29,504 nucleotides of DNA from an uncultured Pedobacter sp. (lineage in GTDB: Bacteria; Bacteroidota; Bacteroidia; Sphingobacteriales; Sphingobacteriaceae): the NCBI GenBank assembly GCA_946478755.1, contig CAMLDJ010000036.1:1-29504 (forward strand), read 5' to 3'. Numbering within the stretch: position 1 is the first letter of the stretch; every line of letters starts with the position of its first letter. The position numbers and the translations under genes were made by a program. Below the pieces are notes generated by a model. That model ran no database searches. It was not told the DNA's origin and saw only the letters and a program-made list of their open reading frames with translations. Below, piece by piece: positions 23,028-29,504 of this stretch.

Positions 23028-25271
23028 ATGCTATTAAAAAATTTCCCCTCCGACAGGCAGTTGGACCTTATGGACTGTGGGCCGGCTTGTTTGAAAATGA
23101 TCGCCCAGTACTATGGCAAGTTTTATTCACTGTCAATGCTACGTGAACGTTGCGGCATCACCAAAGAAGGCGTATCATTCTCGGATATCAGCTATGCTGC
23201 AGAAGACATAGGCCTCCGAACAATATCCCTTAAATGTACAATGGAAGATATACTTCTAAAGATCCCTTTGCCGGCAATAGTCCATTGGGATAATAGTCAT
23301 TTTGTTGTTGTCTATCATACTGCCCCTAGCGAGAGAGTAGGAAAGCTATCTGGGCTAATCAGTGTATCTGATCCTGCTAAAGGTAGGGTTCGGTATAATG
23401 CTGAAGAGTTTTCTGAAAAATGGATCAAATCGGGTACGCATAAAGGAGTGCTGATGGCGATTGAACCGACAACTGAATTTTATGAGATGAATGAAGATCA
23501 TAAGGCGTCGCGGTTAAAAACATTTTCAAGTTTTATAGGTTACTTTACTCCATATAAAAAAAATTTTGTGAACCTTTTTGTGGTGATGCTTATCGTTACT
23601 ATCCTGCAGGCACTGTTACCATTTATAAGTAAGGCAGTTATTGACGTAGGTATACAGACTCACGATATAGATTTTATTAATATTGTGTTAATAGCAAACA
23701 TTGCCATTGTAGTCAGTATCCTTTTGAGCAATATGGTAAGAGATTGGATTTTACTCCATATAACCTCAAGGATCAACATTGCTTTAATATCAGACTATCT
23801 CATAAAGATAATGCGGCTTCCGATTACCTTTTTTGAAAATAAGCTTACTGGAGATATTTTACAGAGGGCGCAAGACCATGAGCGCATAAGGGCATTTATT
23901 ATGAACAACTCTCTAGGGATGCTTTTCTCAACTTTAACCTTTCTTGTCTTCGGTGTAATAATGTTCATTTATAATACAAGTATTTTCTACATTTTCATTT
24001 TTGGCAGCATCATCTACGTGTCATGGGTAATGGCATTTTTAAATGTCCGCAAAAAGCTGGACTGGGAATATTTTGACCTGGTATCAAAAAATCAGAGTTA
24101 TTGGGTAGAGACCATTAGCAGTATTCAGGACATAAAAATTAATAACTATGAAAAACATAAGCGCTGGAAGTGGGAGAACATTCAGGCGAAACTTTACAAA
24201 GTTAATCTTCGAGTGCTTAGTATTACAAATAGTCAAAATCTTGGTGCGCAGTTTATTGATAGTATAAAGAACCTCTGTATCACATTCTATTGTGCACGGG
24301 CAGTCATTAGAGGTGAGATCACTTTCGGAGTGATGATTTCAACACAATTTATAATTGGAATGCTAAATGCTCCAGTACAGCAGTTCATTCAGTTTATCAT
24401 CTCTTTTCAGTTCGCAAAAATGAGTTTTCTAAGACTAAATGAAATTCATCAATTAAATGATGAGCAAGACAGTGTAGGGCAGAATAATATGGTTTTACCC
24501 GAGAACAAAAGCCTGGTGATAAACAATGTGGGCTTTCAGTATACTCCAAACTCAAAGATGGTGCTTCAGGGAATAAGATTGTTTATCCCCGAAGGAAAAA
24601 TTACAGCGATTGTCGGTGATAGTGGAAGCGGAAAATCAACTTTGTTGAAACTTTTGCTCAGACTTTATAAGCCAAGTTATGGAGATATTCGTATTGGTGA
24701 TATGAACATTAACAACATAAGTCTTCGCCAGTGGAGGGATAAGTGCGGTGCAGTGATGCAGGACGGGAAGATTTTTAATGATACTATACTGAACAACATT
24801 GTCTTAGATGATGAAAAGATCAACTACGAAAAATTAAAAAAAGCACTAGCAACTGCAAACATTACCCAAGAAATCGAGGCATTACCTCTTGGGTATCAGA
24901 CTATGATGGGAGAACAGGGAAGGGGATTAAGCGGTGGACAGAAGCAAAGGCTTCTTATTGCAAGGGCGCTTTATAAAGATCCGGATTACCTTTTCTTTGA
25001 TGAAGCGACAAATTCTTTGGACAGCATAAATGAAAAAAAAATTACGGATGCATTGGATGAGGTTTTTTCAGGTAAAACGGTTATAATTATTGCACACCGT
25101 TTGAGTACAATCCGGAAAGCAGATCAAATCGTTGTTATGTACGGAGGGATGATAGTCGAGATAGGTGATCATGATACTTTAATGGAGAAGAAGGGTAGAT
25201 ATTGTCAACTTATAGAATCTCAAGTAGATGTAAACAAATTGCAGACAGTTGAACAATTAGATATCAATTAA
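23028..25271 (+). CDS. Peptidase-containing ABC exporter (C39 bacteriocin-processing type)
   Basis: The 747-residue inner-membrane protein has a complete C39 peptidase domain (1-150) with Cys17 in DCGPACL, His91 in DNSHFVVVY and a likely Asp115 in SDPA. Six membrane helices follow (about 170-450), then a nucleotide-binding domain with Walker A GDSGSGKST (530-538), signature LSGGQ (634-638), Walker B LFFDE (655-659) and His690. It should cut leaders after Gly-Gly and export the cargo, here most likely the 206-residue protein encoded divergently. The adaptor gene follows after two bases. Length and order match full-length family members; all key residues are intact. Confidence 0.95.
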   Translation: MLLKNFPSDRQLDLMDCGPACLKMIAQYYGKFYSLSMLRERCGITKEGVSFSDISYAAEDIGLRTISLKCTMEDILLKIPLPAIVHWDNSHFVVVYHTAPSERVGKLSGLISVSDPAKGRVRYNAEEFSEKWIKSGTHKGVLMAIEPTTEFYEMNEDHKASRLKTFSSFIGYFTPYKKNFVNLFVVMLIVTILQALLPFISKAVIDVGIQTHDIDFINIVLIANIAIVVSILLSNMVRDWILLHITSRINIALISDYLIKIMRLPITFFENKLTGDILQRAQDHERIRAFIMNNSLGMLFSTLTFLVFGVIMFIYNTSIFYIFIFGSIIYVSWVMAFLNVRKKLDWEYFDLVSKNQSYWVETISSIQDIKINNYEKHKRWKWENIQAKLYKVNLRVLSITNSQNLGAQFIDSIKNLCITFYCARAVIRGEITFGVMISTQFIIGMLNAPVQQFIQFIISFQFAKMSFLRLNEIHQLNDEQDSVGQNNMVLPENKSLVINNVGFQYTPNSKMVLQGIRLFIPEGKITAIVGDSGSGKSTLLKLLLRLYKPSYGDIRIGDMNINNISLRQWRDKCGAVMQDGKIFNDTILNNIVLDDEKINYEKLKKALATANITQEIEALPLGYQTMMGEQGRGLSGGQKQRLLIARALYKDPDYLFFDEATNSLDSINEKKITDALDEVFSGKTVIIIAHRLSTIRKADQIVVMYGGMIVEIGDHDTLMEKKGRYCQLIESQVDVNKLQTVEQLDIN

Positions 25272-25273
25272 TA

Positions 25274-26596
25274 ATGGAAGATATAAAGCTCGATAATCCT
25301 ACCTTGACTTCTCGGACGGAAGAAGTACAACATATAATTGATCGTATGCCAAGCCGTTTTGGATATTGGATTACTGTCATATTGATCACAATATTTATAC
25401 TTATGGCAATATTTGGCTGGCTGATCAGGTACCCTGATATTGTTTTAGGTCAAATAGTGATCAATTCAAATTCGGCACCCTTGAAATTAGTGTCAAACAA
25501 TAATGGCAAATTAAAATTAAACTTTATAAAATCGATGGATCAGGTTAAGCAGGGACAGATCATTGGGTATATTGAAAATACAACTACACCGGAAAATACG
25601 ATGTTGGTAGATAGCCTGATTCATTTGTATATCCCCAGTGATGACGAGATTATTCAGCTATTGCCAAAGCTGCCGAAAAAGATCTCGTTGGGTGAAATAA
25701 ACAGTAAATACTATTCATTTTATTCCGCACTTCAGCAGTTCTCGAATTCTAAATATGACAATCTATTTCAAAAGCAGGGGCTTAGTCTAACGCAGATAGA
25801 GTCTGAACAGAAGAAAGCAGTAGAGACTGCAAAAAAAAGAATCACAATGTCGAAAAGTACCGTTGTATACAGTCATAAATTCTATTATAGGGACTCAATC
25901 TTATTTTCAAAAAAAGTTATAAGTGAATCAGAGCTGGACAAAAGTGAAATGAATTATATAAATGCGAAGGATAGTTACCAAAACACATTGAACAACCTAA
26001 TCAATGCACATCAACAGTTACAACAGACACAATTCAAGATTCAGGAACTTGGGGTCACTAAACCTGAAAAAGAGAAAGAACTGCATATGGCTGTTATTTC
26101 GGCTTACAATGATCTTTCGGACAACTTGAAGAGTTGGGATCAACGTTTCGTGTTTAGAGCTCCATTTCCCGGAAAGGTTCAATTTTCAAAATTCTATAAT
26201 CATGATCAGTTTATTTTAAATGGCGAACTGGTATTTACAGTGATTCCGATTCAAAAAAATGTTGTCGGACAGGTTACAATACCCTCAAAAGGATCTGGGA
26301 AAATAAGAGAGAACCAAGAAGTAATTGTGAAATTAGATAATTTTCCATATAATGAATACGGTTCGATAACTGGAAAAGTTAAATCAATATCTTTGACTAG
26401 TAGTACAACGCGAGCTCAGGATAGTGATGTGGATACATATCAGATTTTGGTAGAGTTTCCAAATCAGCTAAAAACTAACTATGGTACAGTATTAACGGCA
26501 AAAGCAGAGGCAAAAGGAACAGCTGAAATTATAACAAATGATCGTCGTTTAATAGAAAGGCTTTTTGATAACTTAAGCTATATAGTTAAGAAATAG
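25274..26596 (+). CDS. HlyD-family membrane fusion protein
   Basis: The 440-residue adaptor has a short cytoplasmic start, one membrane helix (31-50: YWITVILITIFILMAIFGW), a biotinyl-lipoyl-like part (about 60-90), a long coiled-coil hairpin (about 175-290) and a C-terminal beta-barrel region (VVGQVTIPSKGSGKIRENQEV). It starts two bases after the exporter gene and should link it to an outer-membrane TolC-like channel, which is not encoded in this window. Sphingobacteriaceae often have C39 exporter and HlyD genes in this order. Nothing unusual was seen in the sequence. Confidence 0.9.
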   Translation: MEDIKLDNPTLTSRTEEVQHIIDRMPSRFGYWITVILITIFILMAIFGWLIRYPDIVLGQIVINSNSAPLKLVSNNNGKLKLNFIKSMDQVKQGQIIGYIENTTTPENTMLVDSLIHLYIPSDDEIIQLLPKLPKKISLGEINSKYYSFYSALQQFSNSKYDNLFQKQGLSLTQIESEQKKAVETAKKRITMSKSTVVYSHKFYYRDSILFSKKVISESELDKSEMNYINAKDSYQNTLNNLINAHQQLQQTQFKIQELGVTKPEKEKELHMAVISAYNDLSDNLKSWDQRFVFRAPFPGKVQFSKFYNHDQFILNGELVFTVIPIQKNVVGQVTIPSKGSGKIRENQEVIVKLDNFPYNEYGSITGKVKSISLTSSTTRAQDSDVDTYQILVEFPNQLKTNYGTVLTAKAEAKGTAEIITNDRRLIERLFDNLSYIVKK

Positions 26597-26805
26597 AATT
26601 TGTTTGCGAGTTATTTGTTTAAAGATAAATGTGCGTTAATTTAAGCGTATGAAAGATTAGCTTAATACTTCACCGAGTTTTGATCTTAAATATAAGGAAC
26701 TTTATAGCTTAGTTATTTCTTTCGCTATATAATTAATGAAAGAAGGATCACCCTGAATAATGAATTAACATATTGAACTAATATTACATTGTAGTCCAGA
26801 CAGCC

Positions 26806-27465
26806 TTGATATTCTTAGTTTTAGCGCATAAAAGGAGTAATTCGATCTGGGCGACCTTTGGTGTCGTAGAGGCAACATTAAGCGCATTGGAATTTATATC
26901 AAAAACCTTCCCGAAACAAGAAAGGGTTACTCTATTAAGTGGTGAAGACTATCCAATAAGGCCTGTGCTACATGTATATAAATTCCTTCAATCTAATCTT
27001 AGAAAAATTTTTATGGAGTATTTTAAGGTGCCATATGATAAATGGTGGCAAAGAGGAGAGATAAGATTTCCTCATTTTCAACGAATCAATGAGACATTAA
27101 AGGTATACGGAGGAAGCCAATGGTGGTCATTTCCAATGGATGTCGTAAAATATATCGTTAAATTTAATAAGAAAAACCCTGTTTTTGTCGACTATTTCAA
27201 AACTGTCACCGTTCCTGACGAGAGCTTTTTTCAAACTTTATTGCTAAATGTTAATGAGAATTTTTTAATTGAAAATATACAAAACACTACATTGTTCTAT
27301 ATCAAATGGACATCGCCTTATCAGTACCTTAGAACATTAACCTTTCAGGATCGAAAGCGAATCTCCAAAAGTAAATACCTTTTTGCTAGAAAGTTTGTAC
27401 TTGACCCAGACAGTTCTATTTTAGATTTCTTTGACAAATGGGGCTTACCCTGTAATACGAAATAA
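26806..27465 (+). pseudogene. Shortened GT14-like glycosyltransferase lacking the donor-site strand
   Basis: The 219-residue frame matches the GT14-like enzyme at 17993-18808 over most of its length: LLSGEDYPI, IFMEYF, GGSQWWSFP and VPDESFFQTLL. However, the N-terminus jumps from FLVLAHK directly to RSNSIWATFG. About 46 residues are missing, including the part matching VIHLDSR. No ATG is available; the only start is a TTG at 26806, and a stop lies 27 bases further up. The deletion keeps the frame, and no other lesion is visible. Either the gene is a recent pseudogene, or it makes a donor-binding-defective protein kept for another role. It is in the rightward operon, 209 bases after the HlyD gene. 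Confidence 0.6.
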
Positions 27466-27466
27466 T

Positions 27467-28252
27467 ATGTACGGATCAAAAGACAAGCAAAGGGCAATAT
27501 TATTTCTAACAAATAAAACACATAAAAATATAATTTGTGCCTTTCGGGATTTAAAGAAAAGCGCCTCAAATATTAGTGATGTGTTTATGATTTACCATCA
27601 TACTCATAGTGAATTACCGCCAATAATCCTGGAACATCAAGCATTTGTATTTAGGGATTCGATATTAACTGAGATGAACTATGTTGCGATCAACGATAAA
27701 CTTATACCTGGAAGTAATCATTTCGCATTGCTTGATTTTTACAAAAAAAATCCTGGATACAGATATTATTGGTACGTTGAAGATGACGTACGATTTAATG
27801 GCGATTGGAAAACATTCTTTTCCTTCTTCGAAAATAATGAATCAGATTTTATCAGTAGCCATATCCGGACATATTCGGATGAGCCTGATTGGCATTGGTG
27901 GAGTTCAATAAAATATATTAATGTAAATATACCAGTTACTAGATGTTTGGCGTCCTTTAATCCCATTTTTAGGATTTCTAATGATGCATTGGAGTTTATT
28001 GATCAAGCACTTTCTAATGGTTGGATGGGGCATCACGAAGTTCTTCTTCCAACTCTATTGAACCTGGGGAATTATAAGATAGAGGATTTCGGAGGTAATG
28101 GAGGTTTTGTGAATAAGGGTCAAAAGGAAATGTTCTATAGTGTTGCTGATATTTCTTCAAAAAAGTTAAGCTCAATGCGATTCAGGCCAGTGATAGAATT
28201 GGAAGAAATGACAGCTTCTTTACTTTATCATCCTGTAAAAACAAAGCTCTAA
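27467..28252 (+). CDS. Putative glycosyltransferase with EDDV motif (DUF3405-like)
   Basis: The 261-residue cytoplasmic protein has a GT-A type pattern: a first strand (AILFLTNKTHKNII), then YYWYVEDDVRFNGDW (Glu105-Asp106-Asp107), the likely metal and nucleotide-sugar site, and a C-terminal acceptor part with HHEVLLPTLL and FGGNGGFV. The 'yYWfvEDDvrf' form recalls DUF3405-type glycosyltransferases; this is from memory. The frame extends upstream to a TTG at 27431, but the ATG at 27467, two bases after the previous stop codon, is preferred. It closes the rightward operon with exporter, adaptor and the shortened GT14-like gene. Confidence 0.6.
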   Translation: MYGSKDKQRAILFLTNKTHKNIICAFRDLKKSASNISDVFMIYHHTHSELPPIILEHQAFVFRDSILTEMNYVAINDKLIPGSNHFALLDFYKKNPGYRYYWYVEDDVRFNGDWKTFFSFFENNESDFISSHIRTYSDEPDWHWWSSIKYINVNIPVTRCLASFNPIFRISNDALEFIDQALSNGWMGHHEVLLPTLLNLGNYKIEDFGGNGGFVNKGQKEMFYSVADISSKKLSSMRFRPVIELEEMTASLLYHPVKTKL

Positions 28253-28537
28253 ATTAACTCAAACTGTTCATTTGCATTACTCGGAGATCAAGCAGCGACA
28301 AATCAGGAAAGAAACTTATTTATAGGAGTCAGCTATCACAAAAAAAGAGTAAAGTATCAGTTGAAGCCTCTATAAAAGGTTGACTAATGACGGTTGGTAT
28401 AGGATTTAATACAGCTTAAGGAATATTTTAAGCGATTTGAAATGAACTAACATGCTAAAATAAGATTTGATTTGAAAGATTGAATGATATTGTTTGCCTT
28501 TAAGTAAGTCAATTACAGTCAAATAGTTGCGAAAAAA

Positions 28538-28558
28538 TGGTGAGCATGTGGTGAGCAT
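28538..28558. repeat. Tandem repeat tggtgagcat (two copies, period 11)
   Basis: tggtgagcat occurs at 28538-28547 and 28549-28558. Short repeats of the form GGTGAGCA are, from memory, often seen close to tyrosine-integrase genes or att regions in Bacteroidota. No integrase is present in this window, so it may be a scar. Confidence 0.4.
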
Positions 28559-28632
28559 TGTTAGTCATTAAGATTTAAAATGCTAATTGTCAAAGGTATA
28601 TGGGTTTGTTACAAGTACCGTCCATTGCACAG

Positions 28633-28672
28633 CAAAAGCCTTAACCAGAAAGTTGAGGCTTTTGTTGTTTTA
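28633..28672 (+). terminator. Intrinsic terminator before the transfer-like genes
   Basis: caaaagcct (28633-28641) pairs perfectly with aggcttttg (28656-28664); the loop can extend the stem by aac/gtt. It is followed by ttgtttt. It stands about 380 bases after the last glycosyltransferase gene and probably closes the rightward transcript. Confidence 0.65.
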
Positions 28673-28820
28673 GCACATTTTTGTAAAAATGCAATATAAA
28701 TGCAGGCACCTGTCTTCTTAGGTGCTAGCTGATTATTATTTCCAAGGTTTTGCTGTATTTCCTCATAAGCCGATCATTCAGTAAGGGCTTTTTGATGCAA
28801 ATATTTCCAAGCTCGGTCGT

Positions 28821-28845
28821 AAAGTTTCGTGTTCTGTGAAACTTT
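28821..28845. promoter_or_regulatory. Inverted repeat upstream of the transfer-like genes
   Basis: aaagtttc (28821-28828), nine bases, gaaacttt (28838-28845): a perfect dyad 40-64 bases before the ATG at 28885. It could be an operator for the transfer-like operon. Confidence 0.35.
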
Positions 28846-28884
28846 GATCCAGTTAAGCAATACCGCTTGACGGATAAATTTTCT

Positions 28885-29382
28885 ATGATGTTACTTTTTC
28901 TTTCTGATTGGCAGCCGATGTTTTTTGTTGCTGCCTGCCTGATGAGCATCTGTTCGGTCGGGCTTCTTTTTTATTTCTTAAAGGTTTGGTGCCGGGCTCG
29001 CGGTGAACCTGGGGTGGGTAGTATAGCTTCTGTTTCTGGTGGAGGCGTGGCTGATGTGATGGGAAAGGTGAGGCTGGAGGCTGGGGTGCAGGAAGTGCGG
29101 ATGTCGGAGCTGGTTTTTGACCGTTCGCGGAATGTGGAAAATGTGGTAAGCACGAAAAGCGTGGGGATGGCGGATGATGTGATGGATGAGGTGAGCAAAT
29201 GTTTTGAGCTGATCGGGGAGATGGATGGCAAGAAGGAGGATTTTATGCGGATGATGGCGGGGCTTGAGGGGATCTATCCGGAAATGGCGGATCATCCTGC
29301 GCTGGCAGAGGTCAAGGCGTTTATTGGCTCACATGCGCCTTTTGCACTTTCAAAGCAGGAGCTTGCGGCTTTCTGGGGTTAG
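28885..29382 (+). CDS. Membrane-anchored protein, probable conjugative-element gene
   Basis: The 165-residue product has one N-terminal membrane helix (FFVAACLMSICSVGLLFYFL) and a soluble, acidic, helical remainder with MGKVRLEAGVQEVRMSEL and a C-terminal FALSKQELAAFWG. I do not recognise a named family. G-ending codons match rteC, and it is followed 32 bases on by another membrane-directed gene, so it probably opens a transfer (tra) operon. The open frame begins at a TTG at 28867, but the ATG at 28885 (or 28888) is better. Confidence 0.6.
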   Translation: MMLLFLSDWQPMFFVAACLMSICSVGLLFYFLKVWCRARGEPGVGSIASVSGGGVADVMGKVRLEAGVQEVRMSELVFDRSRNVENVVSTKSVGMADDVMDEVSKCFELIGEMDGKKEDFMRMMAGLEGIYPEMADHPALAEVKAFIGSHAPFALSKQELAAFWG

Positions 29383-29414
29383 GATTTGGGTTGGTTTAAA
29401 AAATATAAGGGTAG

Positions 29415-29504
29415 ATGAAAACAGGTAAAAAGGTTAAAGATAAACAGATGGTCTTGGCCAGGGTTGGTCTGGCGGGAGTTGTTGGGATATGGCTGCTCTT
29501 GCTG
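29415..29504 (+). CDS. Partial gene at window edge, possible conjugal transfer protein
   Basis: Thirty codons are visible. After a basic start (MKTGKKVKDKQ) comes a hydrophobic segment (VGLAGVVGIWLLLL) that is a signal peptide or membrane helix. The frame is open to the window end. By position it could be the first Tra membrane protein of the element (for example a TraE/DUF4134 type), but the visible part is too short to tell. Confidence 0.4.
   Translation, partial: MKTGKKVKDKQMVLARVGLAGVVGIWLLLL

Larger units (their letters stand above)
28253..28884. other. Gap of 630 bases: border between cargo block and transfer genes
   Basis: Holds a tandem 11-base repeat (28538-28558), a strong terminator (28633-28672), small stem-loops (catttttgtaaaaatg near 28676; gcacct/aggtgc at 28706-28725) and a perfect 8-base inverted repeat (28821-28845). 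No gene is convincing. Base composition changes from AT-rich to G-rich at its right end. Confidence 0.5.

Noticed and set aside
28725..29295. Minus-strand frames at the right edge (74, 86 and 105 codons)
   Set aside because: Antisense to the G-rich membrane protein gene; composition (His/Pro/Ser-rich) is that of shadow frames.

Overview
The window looks like a chromosomal accessory region of a Bacteroidota species, most probably family Sphingobacteriaceae (Pedobacter or Mucilaginibacter type). This rests on a SusC/SusD pair, a LytS/LytTR two-component pair, an RteC regulator of conjugative transposons, Core-2/I-branching type glycosyltransferases, and promoters of the Bacteroidota form TTTG-N19/20-TAnnTTTG. 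No rRNA, tRNA or CRISPR array was seen. All family assignments come from reading motifs, not from database searches.

Left part (1-7100). A leucine-rich-repeat gene runs into what looks like the end of an IS21-type insertion sequence at the window edge. Then come an eroded XRE regulator remnant, a Panacea-type (DUF4065) antitoxin with a candidate toxin, and a LytS-like kinase and LytTR regulator separated by a 48-codon peptide gene on the opposite strand. Two XRE-type regulators follow. The second has a palindromic operator that overlaps a strong divergent promoter reading into about 860 bases with inverted repeats but no convincing gene.

Middle part (7114-16241). A TlpA-like thioredoxin, a SusC-like transporter and a SusD-like lipoprotein form an operon closed by a strong hairpin. 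Two small genes on the opposite strand follow. Next is a G-ending-codon block typical of integrative conjugative elements: a Crp-like regulator, a 378-residue protein whose C-terminus resembles RteC, and RteC itself. The Crp-like gene and rteC carry the same split motif just upstream of, and touching, the -33 element.

Right part (16629-28252). This AT-rich cargo block is the most interesting part. Two divergent operons flank a 574-base regulatory gap. Leftward: a 206-residue double-glycine-leader protein, a three-domain glycosyltransferase, a GT14-like transferase and two paralogous exported helical-repeat proteins. Rightward: a peptidase-containing (C39) ABC exporter, an HlyD-type adaptor, a shortened GT14-like gene and another putative glycosyltransferase. 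The proposed model is that the leader protein is glycosylated in the cytoplasm, cleaved after Gly-Gly and exported by the ABC/HlyD pair. The mature part has no lysine and no cysteine and is about 25% Ser+Thr, so it fits neither lanthipeptides nor classic cysteine-containing glycocins.

Right edge (28885-29504). Base and codon use return to the style of rteC with two membrane-anchored genes that look like the start of a transfer operon. The secretion/glycosylation block may therefore be cargo inside an integrative conjugative element.
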